Shown in pieces: positions 1 to 7,625 of a DNA stretch of 48,641 nucleotides. Below the pieces are notes generated by a model. The model worked only from the letters and a program-made list of their open reading frames with translations, did not search any database and was not told the origin of the DNA. Numbering within the stretch: the first letter of the stretch is position 1; each line of letters opens with the position of its first letter. Origin of the DNA: JBHGBM01 sp041946965 (GTDB lineage Bacteria > Acidobacteriota > Terriglobia > Bryobacterales > Bryobacteraceae). The position numbers and the translations under genes were made by a program. Where the stretch lies: assembly GCA_041946965.1 (NCBI GenBank), contig JBHGBM010000057.1, positions 1 to 48,641 of the forward strand, read 5' to 3'.

Positions 1-1634
1 GACATCTTTTCCTTGATGGCGCGCTCCATGCGCACCAGGCCGATGCGGAACTGGTTTTCCAGCAACTCTCCCACCGCGCGCACGCGGCGGTTGCCCAGGT
101 GGTCGATGTCGTCCACCGCGCCCAGGCCGCGGCGCAGCTTCAGCAAGTAGCGGATGGTGTCGCGGAAGTCGTCGGAATCGAGCGTGCGCTTGTCGAGCGG
201 AGTGGCCTCCGCCTTGTCGTGCAGCTTGATGTTGAACTTCATCCGGCCCACGCGCGAGAAATCGTACTTCCGCGGGTCGAAGAACATGCCGGAGAACAAC
301 TGCGTGGCGGTGTCGAGCGTGGGCGGATCGCCGGGACGCAGCTTGCGGTAGATCTCGATCAGGGCCTCGTTCTGGGTCTTGATGGTGTCCTTGCGCAGCG
401 TCTGCGAGACCACCGTGCCCACGTCGTCGCGCTCGGGAAAGAAAACGTCGAATTCCTCGATGCCGGCTTCGAGCAGCTTGCCCAGGATGGCCGGGGTGAG
501 CTCGTTGTTGGCGTCGATCATCACCTCGCCGGTGGTCATGTCCACCACATCGGCGGCCACGTACGCACCCTCCAGGTCGTTGGAGGCGATCTCCACCTGC
601 TGGATCTTCGCTTTCTGGATGGCGCTGTAGAGCGATCCCGTGATCTTCTTGCCTTGCGGCACCACGGTCTCACCGGACTTGGTGGTGATGGCGTGGGAGA
701 GTTTCAGCCCCTGCAACCCTTCGTCCACGTTCCAGAACAGGCGCTTGTCGCGCACGGAGATCTTGGAAACGCGGTAGAACGCGCGCAGGACCTGCTCGTC
801 GGTCTTGTATCCCAGCGCGCGCAGGAATACCGAACCGTAGAACTTGCGCTTGCGGTCGATACGTACGTAGAGGATGTTCTTGTTGTCGTATTCGAACTCG
901 ACCCAGCTTCCGCGGTAAGGGATGATCTTGCCCAGGAAATACCCCTGCGCGGGGACGCGCTCGAAGAACACTCCCGGAGAGCGGTGCAACTGCGAAACGA
1001 TGACCCGCTCGGTTCCGTTGATGATGAACGTGCCGTTCTCCGTCATCAGCGGAATCTCCCCGAAGAACACCTCCTGTTCCTTGATGTCGCGCACGCTCTT
1101 GGCCCCCGTGGCGGGGTCCTTCGCGTATACCGTGAGGCGGATGGTTACCTTCAAGGGGGCGGCGTAGGTCATGCCGCGCTCCTGGCATTCCACCACGTCG
1201 TACTTGAGCTGCAAGCCGACCGGGTCGCCGCACTTGTTGCAGAACGTGACTACGTTCTTGTTGAAGGTGCCGCAATGGTGGCAGAGCACGTCGCCGGCAT
1301 GGAACGGATCCGTGCGGATGGTGGCGCCGCAACTGCGGCAGGTAGAACGCAAATGATGCAGGCCTTTCAGGTTGCCGCACTTGCACTCCCAGTTGCCGAT
1401 CGAGTAGTCCACGAACTCCAGTTCGCTGACGCCGCGAAAATCCGATATGGGGAACACCGAGGTGAACACGCTCTGCAAGCCCGTGTCTTCCCGTTCGTTG
1501 GGAAGCAGGTCCATTTGCAGGAACCGTTCGTAAGATTTCTTTTGAACCTCGATCAGGTTCGGTATGGGAATGGTGGTCTTGATCTTGGAGAAATCCACTC
1601 GCTCGGGGGCGGCGCCGTTAGTTTGAATATCCAT
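1..1634 (-). CDS. rpoB: RNA polymerase beta subunit, N-terminal ~544 residues (runs off left edge)
   Basis: The frame opens at ATG 1634 and is still open at base 1, so only the first ~544 residues are present. Family hallmarks include GEIPLMTENGTFIINGTERV (about 192-211), VSQLHRSPGVFF (213-224) and IIPYRGSW. It is the catalytic beta subunit of RNA polymerase. The start is supported by AGGAG 10-14 nt upstream and follows rplL in the usual order. Between YSIGN (about 77-81) and the KYDVVECQERGMTY block (from 144) lies an insert of about 60 residues with eight cysteines (C84, C86, C99, C102, C118, C121, C132, C135) that E. coli RpoB lacks; it looks like two zinc-ribbon-type knuckles. No frameshift is seen. 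Identity is near certain; the insert's role is unknown. Confidence 0.97.
   Translation of the reverse strand, partial: MDIQTNGAAPERVDFSKIKTTIPIPNLIEVQKKSYERFLQMDLLPNEREDTGLQSVFTSVFPISDFRGVSELEFVDYSIGNWECKCGNLKGLHHLRSTCRSCGATIRTDPFHAGDVLCHHCGTFNKNVVTFCNKCGDPVGLQLKYDVVECQERGMTYAAPLKVTIRLTVYAKDPATGAKSVRDIKEQEVFFGEIPLMTENGTFIINGTERVIVSQLHRSPGVFFERVPAQGYFLGKIIPYRGSWVEFEYDNKNILYVRIDRKRKFYGSVFLRALGYKTDEQVLRAFYRVSKISVRDKRLFWNVDEGLQGLKLSHAITTKSGETVVPQGKKITGSLYSAIQKAKIQQVEIASNDLEGAYVAADVVDMTTGEVMIDANNELTPAILGKLLEAGIEEFDVFFPERDDVGTVVSQTLRKDTIKTQNEALIEIYRKLRPGDPPTLDTATQLFSGMFFDPRKYDFSRVGRMKFNIKLHDKAEATPLDKRTLDSDDFRDTIRYLLKLRRGLGAVDDIDHLGNRRVRAVGELLENQFRIGLVRMERAIKEKM
1215..1391 (-). other. Cysteine-rich (putative double zinc-ribbon) insert inside RpoB
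   Basis: Codons about 82-140 of rpoB carry the patterns CKC, CRSC, CHHC and CNKC with spacings of 12, 15 and 10 residues between pairs. Flanking sequence aligns continuously with ordinary beta subunits, so this is an in-frame lineage insert, not an error. Zinc binding is inferred from cysteine spacing alone. Confidence 0.75.
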
Positions 1635-1915
1635 TCTCTAAAACTCCTGAGGGCCGATCAGCCAAAGCAAAGACTGCGAAAACGCTACAAAACCGTACGC
1701 CCCCGGGGAGACAGGCAGCCTCCGCCGGGGCGCGCCGGAAACACGCGCGGGAATCGTGATTGAACCGGAACGGTCTCGTGCGTCAAAACCGGACTAGACC
1801 GCCCGGCGCACGACACGGAAGAAATGCGAAACGAGGAAGGCGTATTTGTCGCTGGATGGAGACACAGACCCTGTTGAATCGATGGCGGCGTGACACCGCA
1901 CACAACTCCCCTGCG

Positions 1916-1936
1916 TGCAGTTTCACGCGAACTGCA
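1916..1936. repeat. Perfect 7-bp inverted repeat directly downstream of the rpoB -10 box
   Basis: TGCAGTT (1916-1922) and AACTGCA (1930-1936) are separated by 7 nt and abut the TATAAT. If transcription starts there, the RNA would begin with a stem-loop; alternatively it is an operator. Confidence 0.5.
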
Positions 1937-1942
1937 ATTATA
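1937..1942 (-). promoter_or_regulatory. Candidate rpoBC promoter, -10 TATAAT
   Basis: A perfect TATAAT lies on the minus strand about 300 nt upstream of rpoB. The -35 position is poor (CTGTGA at 17-bp spacing). A GC-rich genome makes a chance perfect hexamer here less likely, but the assignment is inference. Confidence 0.45.
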
Positions 1943-2066
1943 GTGCCAGGATTCGAAAATCACAGTCACCAATTGGGATCCGAATCCGGTTGAATCGAAA
2001 GCCCAACTACTAAAACTAGCAGACTCTCTCCCTCCGCGTCAAATGACAAAATAGCCGAGAGGCCAC

Positions 2067-2114
2067 CCGCTCCCTTGCACGGCGCTTAACCGAGCCGCGA
2101 CCGCGAGGGAGCGG
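2067..2114 (-). promoter_or_regulatory. Inverted repeat after rplL: attenuator, terminator or RNA-processing stem
   Basis: CCGCTCCCT (2067-2075) is exactly complementary to AGGGAGCGG (2106-2114), with a loop of about 30 nt and extra partial pairing outside. No U-tract follows, so a processing stem or attenuator is as likely as an intrinsic terminator. E. coli also has an attenuator and RNase III site between rplL and rpoB. Confidence 0.4.
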
Positions 2115-2146
2115 TGCCCTCAGGCTGGAAGACGTTAAACCGAGCG

Positions 2147-2530
2147 TTACTTTACTTCGACAGTGGCGCCGGCATCGACGAACTTCTTGCGGATGGCCTC
2201 CGCCTCGTCCTTGCTTACGCCTTCCTTGATGGGCTTCGGAGCGCCGTCCACCAGGTCCTTGGCTTCCTTCAGGCCGAGACTGGTCACTTCGCGTACCGCC
2301 TTGATCACATTGATCTTGTTGGCGCCCGCCGCCGTCAAAACCACGGTGAACTCAGTTTTTTCCTCAGCCGCCGGAGCCGCCGCCGCGCCCGCCGCCGCGC
2401 CCGCCACCATCACAGGAGCGGCTGCCGCCGCCGATACGCCCAGTCTCTCTTCCAGCAACTTCACCAGTTGCGAAGCTTCCAGCAGGGACAAGCCCTGGAT
2501 CTGATCCGCAATTGCGTTGATGTCCGCCAT
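2147..2530 (-). CDS. rplL: 50S ribosomal protein L7/L12
   Basis: 127 residues, the normal length. The N-terminal dimerisation domain (about 1-35) is followed by an Ala-rich hinge (about 34-56) and the C-terminal factor-binding domain containing GLKEAKDLVD (about 85-94) and the ending DAGATVEVK. L7/L12 dimers form the mobile ribosomal stalk that recruits translation GTPases. ATG 2530 is preceded by AGGAGTTT about 13 nt upstream. It lies 34 bp after rplJ in the same operon and is followed by a long gap before rpoB. Confidence 0.98.
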   Translation of the reverse strand: MADINAIADQIQGLSLLEASQLVKLLEERLGVSAAAAAPVMVAGAAAGAAAAPAAEEKTEFTVVLTAAGANKINVIKAVREVTSLGLKEAKDLVDGAPKPIKEGVSKDEAEAIRKKFVDAGATVEVK

Positions 2531-2564
2531 GTTCTTCTAAACTCCTGTTTTCCTCTTCTAGGGC

Positions 2565-3092
2565 TCAGCCCTGAAACTTGTTCTCTTTCACACCCTGGTC
2601 CACCACCACGGCCAGGTTGCGTCCCACCTCGTTGATCACCTGCGCCAGCCGTTGGGCCGGGGCATTGATCAGGAACAGCAGCCGCGCCAGGATCTCCTCG
2701 CGTCCCGGCATGTTAGCCAGGTCCTGGATCGACTTGATGTCGATCACGCGGCCTTCCACCACGCCCGCCTTGAACGTGAACGTGGGGTTCGCCCTGGCGT
2801 AATTGGTCAGCGCTTTGGCCAGCGCCACCGGGTCCGCCGTCGTGTAGGCCAGCGACGTCATGCCCCGCAGGTTCTGGAGCACCGCTCCGGCCGCCGTGCC
2901 CTCCGACGCCTTGGCCGCGATGTTGTTCTTCACCACGCGGTAGCTGCCGCCGGCGCCCCGCACCACCTTGCGCAACTCGAAATCCTGCGAGACCCGCAGC
3001 TTCTCGTAGCCCGTCACGAACACGTTCTGGGCCTTCTCCAACTCGCGGCGCAGCGCGTCGATATCCTTACGCTTGTTTTCCTTCTTCTTCAT
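2565..3092 (-). CDS. rplJ: 50S ribosomal protein L10
   Basis: 175 residues, typical for L10. The N-terminal RNA-binding domain includes FVTGYEKLRVSQ, the conserved RVVKNNIAAKA and the L7/L12-anchoring C-terminal helix (about 130-165). L10 links L7/L12 dimers to 23S rRNA. The gene starts 19 bp after the rplA stop, so co-transcription is expected. The Lys-rich start MKKKENKRKD is slightly more basic than most homologues. Confidence 0.97.
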   Translation of the reverse strand: MKKKENKRKDIDALRRELEKAQNVFVTGYEKLRVSQDFELRKVVRGAGGSYRVVKNNIAAKASEGTAAGAVLQNLRGMTSLAYTTADPVALAKALTNYARANPTFTFKAGVVEGRVIDIKSIQDLANMPGREEILARLLFLINAPAQRLAQVINEVGRNLAVVVDQGVKENKFQG

Positions 3093-3111
3093 GGATGCAC
3101 CCGAAAGATGG

Positions 3112-3825
3112 TTAAACCGCCGCCGCCTTGACCGAGAACGGCGTCACGTCCAGATTTACGCCCGGGCTCATGGTCGAGCAGATCGTGGCGCTCTTGACGT
3201 ACTTGCCCTTGGCCGCCGCCGGCTTGGCCCGGATCACCGCCATAATCAGGCTGGAGGCGTTCTCCGTCAGCTTGTCTTCGGCAAAGCTGAGCTTGCCGAC
3301 CGGAGCGTGAATGATGCCGGTCTTGTCCACCCGGAATTCCACCTTGCCGGCCTTGATCTCGTGCACCGCTTTGGCCACGTCCATAGTGACCGTGCCGGTC
3401 TTCGGGTTCGGCATCAGGCCGCGCGGGCCCAGAACCTTGCCCAAACGGCCGACCGAGCGCATCATGTCCGGCGTCGCGATCACGGCGTCGAAGTCCAGCC
3501 AGTTTTCCTGCTGGATCTTCTGCACCATGTCGTCGCCGCCCACAAAGTCCGCGCCGGCCTGCTCGGCTTCTCTCTGCTTGTCGCCTCCGGCGATCACCAG
3601 CACGCGCTTGCTCTTGCCCAGCCCGTGCGGCATCACCACGGTCCCGCGCACCATCTGGTCCGCGTGCTTCGGGTCCACGCCGAGACGCATGTGAACCTCC
3701 ACCGTCTCGTCGAACTTGGCGAACTTGATTTTCTTCAGCAGCGGGATGGCCTCTTCCAGTTGATACTGGCGAGCTTCCACTTGTTTTGCCGCGGATTGAT
3801 ACTGTTTACCTGGTTTACGTGCCAT
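3112..3825 (-). CDS. rplA: 50S ribosomal protein L1
   Basis: 237 residues, standard length, collinear with L1 including the segments VRGTVVMPHG, ARKPGKQYQSAAKQ near the start and FRVDKTGIIHAPVGK near the C-terminus. L1 binds the 23S rRNA stalk and in many bacteria represses its own mRNA. Normally rplK precedes it; here no rplK is found upstream and rplA has its own promoter-like sequence and a 10-bp leader hairpin. GAGG lies 6 nt before ATG 3825. It is the first gene of the rplA-rplJ-rplL(-rpoB) operon. Confidence 0.98.
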   Translation of the reverse strand: MARKPGKQYQSAAKQVEARQYQLEEAIPLLKKIKFAKFDETVEVHMRLGVDPKHADQMVRGTVVMPHGLGKSKRVLVIAGGDKQREAEQAGADFVGGDDMVQKIQQENWLDFDAVIATPDMMRSVGRLGKVLGPRGLMPNPKTGTVTMDVAKAVHEIKAGKVEFRVDKTGIIHAPVGKLSFAEDKLTENASSLIMAVIRAKPAAAKGKYVKSATICSTMSPGVNLDVTPFSVKAAAV

Positions 3826-3845
3826 ATTGCCTCATTGGTCCGAAC

Positions 3846-3869
3846 GGCCCGCGCGTAAGCGCGCAGGCC
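3846..3869 (-). promoter_or_regulatory. 10-bp leader hairpin upstream of rplA
   Basis: In the mRNA sense GGCCTGCGCG and CGCGCGGGCC pair over 10 positions (one G-U) around a CUUA loop, ending about 20 nt before the rplA ATG and just before its GAGG. No U-run follows, so it is not a classic terminator. A cis-regulatory element, possibly an L1 target, is possible. Confidence 0.45.
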
Positions 3870-3900
3870 TCCCACTGAGCTTCTCAAAGGGACATCACTC

Positions 3901-3929
3901 AGCCTAGCACACCGCGCCCGGATTGTCCA
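3901..3929 (-). promoter_or_regulatory. Candidate rplA promoter
   Basis: On the minus strand TGGACA (3924-3929) and TAGGCT (3901-3906) are 17 bp apart, and the -10 is preceded by TGC, an extended -10. It lies about 75 nt upstream of the rplA start, in the gap after the 135-aa gene. Confidence 0.5.
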
Positions 3930-3969
3930 ACCGCGCCGGAACAGATGGAAAAGGCGCCCGCCGAAGCCC

Positions 3970-4377
3970 TCAGGCCCCGATGGCTAATACACGCTCTTGA
4001 AATTCCTCCGCGAACACGTACAGGCCGAACAACGGTTTCGGGTCTCCCTTGCCCCACCGGCTCGCCTGCCACTTGCACCGCAGGTACTTGATCTCAGGAT
4101 TCTGCCTGAGGTCCAACAGGATCTGATACGTGCCGCAATAGAACTTCTGAGGGAAAGCGATCAGCGGTTTGGCGCCCCAGTTCTCGCCATCTGCCGAACC
4201 CCAGATCGATACGTCCAGGCTTTCCTGTTCGATGATCCGGGTGATGCCGAGCGTGAGGAGGACCACTCCGTATTCCGAGTTGCCGATCTCGAGGGCAGGG
4301 CTGACGCCCGCCTCGCGAATGGTGGTCTCCGGAAGTATGAATCCTGGCAGCATTTCCGATCTCTTGATTTTCTCCAC
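3970..4377 (-). CDS. Conserved-looking protein of unknown function, 135 aa
   Basis: I do not recognise the family. The product is about 135 residues, soluble-looking, with no signal peptide or membrane segment. It has beta-rich stretches such as YGVVLLTLGI and LDVSIWGSADGENWG, reminiscent of a small jelly-roll or discoidin-like fold, but that is impression only. The long frame begins with GTG 4377; ATG 4353 (MLPGFILPET) is an alternative with a purine-rich stretch before it. It occupies the place where rplK usually stands upstream of rplA, 144 bp before it and on the same strand. Confidence 0.7.
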   Translation of the reverse strand: MEKIKRSEMLPGFILPETTIREAGVSPALEIGNSEYGVVLLTLGITRIIEQESLDVSIWGSADGENWGAKPLIAFPQKFYCGTYQILLDLRQNPEIKYLRCKWQASRWGKGDPKPLFGLYVFAEEFQERVLAIGA

Positions 4378-4481
4378 CGGGTGGCGCGGCCGAAGGGCGG
4401 CTAAAGACCTAATAGCGCTTAATTAAAATTTTCGCATATTCGCCGCCCGATGGAAAGTTACATTCCGCACAAACCAGCCCC

Positions 4482-6680
4482 TTACCGCTTCCGCGCGGTC
4501 TTCTTGGGTGCGTCCCGGCCTCTCTTGACCGTCTTTTTTGGCGACGCTTTCGCGCTTTTCGCCACAGGTTTTCTGCCCGCTTCCGCCAGCGGCGGCCTGT
4601 TCCCGTAAATCTGCCGGTACATGGCCGCGTTCCGCATCACTGCCTGCACGTACTCGCGCGTCTCGGTGAACGGGATGCTTTCCACGAATTCCGCCGGCTC
4701 CTGGTACTCGTGCCAGGTGATCCATTCCTTCGCCCGGTTCGGCCCGGCGTTGTATGAGGCCAGGGTTTCCTCCCACTTGCCGCCCCAGTTGTCGAGCAGC
4801 GAGCGCATGTAGTACGTGCCCAGCTTCAGGTTGGTCGCCGGCTGGAACAGCATGCGGGTGCTGAACCGCCGGATTCCCACCCGCCTCGCAATCTGGCGCC
4901 CCGTCGACGGCCGCACCTGCGTCAGTCCGTAAGCTTTGGCGGAGGAGACCGCTTTCGGGTTGAATTCCGATTCCTGCCGCACCAGCGCCGCCACCATGAA
5001 CGGGTCCAGACCCTGCGCGCGCGCGTTCCGCACCAGGTCCGCCTGGTAGGGCAGCGGGAAGAGGTGCTCCCAGAAGCGCCGGTCCGCTTCGTCCAGGTTA
5101 AGGGAAAGATAATCAACGGAGACGCTTTTCATCAGCCGCAGGCGCTCAAAAGCGGAATCGCCGTGCCTGGCGAGTTCGAGGGCCAGAAGCCGCGGCTGCC
5201 CGTCCGTCTTCGCTCCGAACCGCAACTCGGCCTCGGCCAAGTCTTCCAGTCCGGCTTCCCTCAGCAGCCGCGCGCGCTCGATCCGCGCGAGGCTGGCCGG
5301 CGAAGGCTGCGCCGGTTCCTTGCCGGTGCGCGGCCGGAAGCCCACGCCTTCCAGGAACGCCGGCGCCTCCGCCGGACCCGCGGCCCCGGCGATCTGCGTC
5401 TGGGCCATGCGCTCCCGCGCCAGCGTGCCGTAATAGTAATTAGGGTAGAGTTCCACCAGGCGGCTGTAGTACGCCCGGGCCTCGTTCCACTTCCGGTCGC
5501 GCTCCGCCAACCTGCCCAAGAAGTACAACGCCGCGCTTGACGTGTTGTGGAACGGGAATTTCACCAGGTGGCGGCGCAACTCCTCGCCGGCCTCGCGCCT
5601 GCGCCCGATGTACGCCTCCCACGCGACCTTCCAATGGGATGCCGCCGCCTGTGGTTCCGCCGGGAAGTCCTCATACACAGCGCGGTACAGCGGTATGTAT
5701 TTGGCCGGCTGGTTCGACACCAGGTACCGGCTTGCGGCCGCGGTCAGCGCCTTGTGACGCCAGGGCGATTTCGGATAGCTGCGCTCCAGCCGCTTCAACG
5801 CTTCTTCCATCTGCGCGTCGTCGCCCCTGCGGCGCGCGCCCTCTTCCACGTAGTACCAGCGCCGCGCGTCGGCTTCCGATTCCGCCAGTTCCAGGTTTCG
5901 CAGGTACAGGTAGCCCGAGGAACCGGAACCGTTCAGGAACTCGGCCACGCCCGCGCCCACCCGCGCGGCGTCGCGCTCTTCGCCGCTGAGCTGGGCCGCC
6001 AGCGTCTGGAATTCCGCGCGCGCCCGGCCGTAATCGCGCGCGGCCAGCAGGCGGTTGGCGCGCTCCAGGCGAAGCTTTCCCGCCGGCTCCGGATAGTTCG
6101 CGCCCATCGTGTCCTTCCACGTGAGCAGCGCCGCCTCCGCACGTACGGCGGCGTCCGAACGCGGGTAACAATAATAAATCTGCTGATACATCGCCACGGC
6201 CTGCGCCGGGTCCGGCACTCCCTCGTAACACATGGCCAGCGCCAGGTCGCCGTCCGGCTGCGGCAGTTCGGCGTAATGCCCGCGCAGCAGCCGCACGCCC
6301 TCCTGCGGTCTTCCACACGCAAGCAGCGCCCGCGCTTCCAGCACCCGGGATTTCGCCAGAAGAGGGGATTTCACTCGCACGGCCCGCACCGGCTCCAGTT
6401 CGCCCGGTTTGACGCCGTTGTCCTTGTTTTCGAGCCTCGCAGCCGCCAGGTAGTAGGCTGCGTAGTCCGCCAGCGCGGGGATGCGCCCGGCCAGCCCCTT
6501 CAGGTTCTGGACGGCTTCGGCGTACTTTTCCTCATCGAACGCGGCGATGCCCTGCGCCAGGCGCGAGAGTGCATCGGAGGTGCGAGGCGGTGCGGCGGCC
6601 GCGGCCACGGCCAGCGCGGCCACAGTGACTTTAAACCAGCGGCCCAGGATAGCTCTCCCCCAACAGCGTGACGTCGTCAT
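4482..6680 (-). CDS. Soluble lytic murein transglycosylase (SLT domain, TPR-like N-terminus)
   Basis: With start ATG 6680 the protein has 732 residues: an N-terminal signal-like stretch (GRWFKVTVAALAVAAAAA), a long helical TPR-like region (about 40-530), and a C-terminal SLT domain. The domain shows VRQESEF with catalytic Glu about 570, AKAYGLTQVRPSTG and ASYNAGPNR, the three usual SLT motifs. It cleaves peptidoglycan with 1,6-anhydro product formation in the periplasm. The C-terminus is a Lys/Arg-rich tail (about 710-732) that could bind cell wall or nucleic acid. The start overlaps the preceding gene by 50 bp; GTG 6623 would remove the overlap but weaken the signal peptide. Confidence 0.9.
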   Translation of the reverse strand: MTTSRCWGRAILGRWFKVTVAALAVAAAAAPPRTSDALSRLAQGIAAFDEEKYAEAVQNLKGLAGRIPALADYAAYYLAAARLENKDNGVKPGELEPVRAVRVKSPLLAKSRVLEARALLACGRPQEGVRLLRGHYAELPQPDGDLALAMCYEGVPDPAQAVAMYQQIYYCYPRSDAAVRAEAALLTWKDTMGANYPEPAGKLRLERANRLLAARDYGRARAEFQTLAAQLSGEERDAARVGAGVAEFLNGSGSSGYLYLRNLELAESEADARRWYYVEEGARRRGDDAQMEEALKRLERSYPKSPWRHKALTAAASRYLVSNQPAKYIPLYRAVYEDFPAEPQAAASHWKVAWEAYIGRRREAGEELRRHLVKFPFHNTSSAALYFLGRLAERDRKWNEARAYYSRLVELYPNYYYGTLARERMAQTQIAGAAGPAEAPAFLEGVGFRPRTGKEPAQPSPASLARIERARLLREAGLEDLAEAELRFGAKTDGQPRLLALELARHGDSAFERLRLMKSVSVDYLSLNLDEADRRFWEHLFPLPYQADLVRNARAQGLDPFMVAALVRQESEFNPKAVSSAKAYGLTQVRPSTGRQIARRVGIRRFSTRMLFQPATNLKLGTYYMRSLLDNWGGKWEETLASYNAGPNRAKEWITWHEYQEPAEFVESIPFTETREYVQAVMRNAAMYRQIYGNRPPLAEAGRKPVAKSAKASPKKTVKRGRDAPKKTARKR

Positions 6681-7524
6681 CGGCGAGCGTGTGCAACAAC
6701 TCGAGGTGCAGATAATCCGGCACGCCCGGCGTACCCAGAAATTCGCGGCGGTAGGCCTGCCGCGCGGCGTCGATCCCGGAACGCAGCGCGCCGTACAGGT
6801 CCGAGCGTGCCCTGCCGTCGCGTACCGCTGCGGCGTTGTACAAGCGCAGTTCGGCCACTTGCACCCGTGCGAATCGCTGCGCCCGCAAGTGCGGCGCGGC
6901 CGGTGCGGAGGCGCCCCGCTCACTCACCGCCAGGCCGCCTTCCGGCCGCCCCAGGTGCGCTTCGAGTACGGCGCCCGCGGCTTCCACCAGCGCTTCGAGC
7001 CACGCCGGCTCGGAGACGCCCGCGGCCGCCAGCACACCTGCGGCGCGTCCGCCCACCCTCAAAGGAAAAATCCAGACCGGCTCTCCCGTGCCGGCGAACA
7101 GCCCGGCAATCGCCGCCGAAAGTTCGCCCGGCGTGCACGTGGCGGATGCCGGGTCGCGCGTCTCGATCGCGGAGCGGAGAGCAGACGCTTCCTCGAGCCC
7201 CACCGAGAGCGCGGAAAACCCCTCATCCCTCTCGATGCCGCGCACCCGTTCGCCTTGAACTGCATTACCGGTGACGCGAAAGACCGCAGCCGCGTTACAC
7301 ACCGGCGCGCCGGCCTCCAGCAGAACAGCCGCGGCCTCACTGAGCCCGGAACACTTGCGCAACCCACGCAGCGCCCGGTTAAGCCGCTCGGCCGCGTCGC
7401 GCCGGGCCAGCGCCGCACTCCGCGCGGCCGCCGATTCCATCAGCGGCTCCAGTTCGCCGGCCAGTTGTGTGCAATGCTCTTCCAAAATCTTCCGGAGTGC
7501 GGACCCTGGGCCGAGAGCTGCCAT
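6631..7524 (-). CDS. Possible GAF-type domain protein, 297 aa
   Basis: The 297-residue product has an N-terminal helical segment (about 1-50, heptad-like) followed by a region resembling a GAF sensor: SEAAAVLLEAGAPVCNAAAV, then FPLRVGGRAAGVLAAAG. No catalytic domain is attached and no membrane segment is seen. The C-terminal part (from about 200) is a helix-rich extension unlike anything I recognise. It precedes and overlaps the lytic transglycosylase gene, so the two are probably co-transcribed. The GAF assignment is tentative. Confidence 0.7.
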   Translation of the reverse strand: MAALGPGSALRKILEEHCTQLAGELEPLMESAAARSAALARRDAAERLNRALRGLRKCSGLSEAAAVLLEAGAPVCNAAAVFRVTGNAVQGERVRGIERDEGFSALSVGLEEASALRSAIETRDPASATCTPGELSAAIAGLFAGTGEPVWIFPLRVGGRAAGVLAAAGVSEPAWLEALVEAAGAVLEAHLGRPEGGLAVSERGASAPAAPHLRAQRFARVQVAELRLYNAAAVRDGRARSDLYGALRSGIDAARQAYRREFLGTPGVPDYLHLELLHTLADDDVTLLGESYPGPLV

Positions 7525-7613
7525 TTCTTCAATTCTAAATCAGCGCCGCGGCCGCGCAGGACGTTTGTGAGAAACCAGCCTCCGGCTGCGTGCCCCCGGC
7601 CCGCCGGCGGCAT

Positions 7614-7619
7614 CATAAT
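7614..7619 (+). promoter_or_regulatory. -10-like CATAAT 6 nt before the SDR start
   Basis: CATAAT ends 6 nt before ATG 7626 and no Shine-Dalgarno is present, predicting a leaderless transcript. Confidence 0.4.
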
Positions 7620-7625
7620 CCTCAT

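Larger units (their letters stand above)
1635..2146. other. 512-bp rplL-rpoB intergenic region
   Basis: This gap holds no convincing gene; a 95-codon minus-strand frame across 1685-1972 lacks recognisable domains and a ribosome binding site. In the rpoB direction it contains a long inverted repeat after rplL (2067-2114), a perfect TATAAT at 1937-1942 followed at once by a 7+7 inverted repeat (1916-1936), and a GC hairpin (about 1701-1730). The layout fits termination or processing after rplL plus a separate rpoBC promoter with a ~300-nt leader. Confidence 0.6.

Noticed and set aside
99..1763. 554-aa plus-strand frame at the left end
   Set aside because: It lies antisense to rpoB, is Val/Arg/His-rich low-complexity and matches the codon shadow of a high-GC gene.
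1685..1972. 95-aa minus-strand frame between rplL and rpoB
   Set aside because: No recognisable domain, no SD, and it spans the candidate rpoB promoter and its inverted repeat.
4482..6923. Lytic transglycosylase start at 6923
   Set aside because: The first 81 codons are Cys/Arg-rich and antisense-like, and lie over the preceding gene; the signal peptide begins near 6680.
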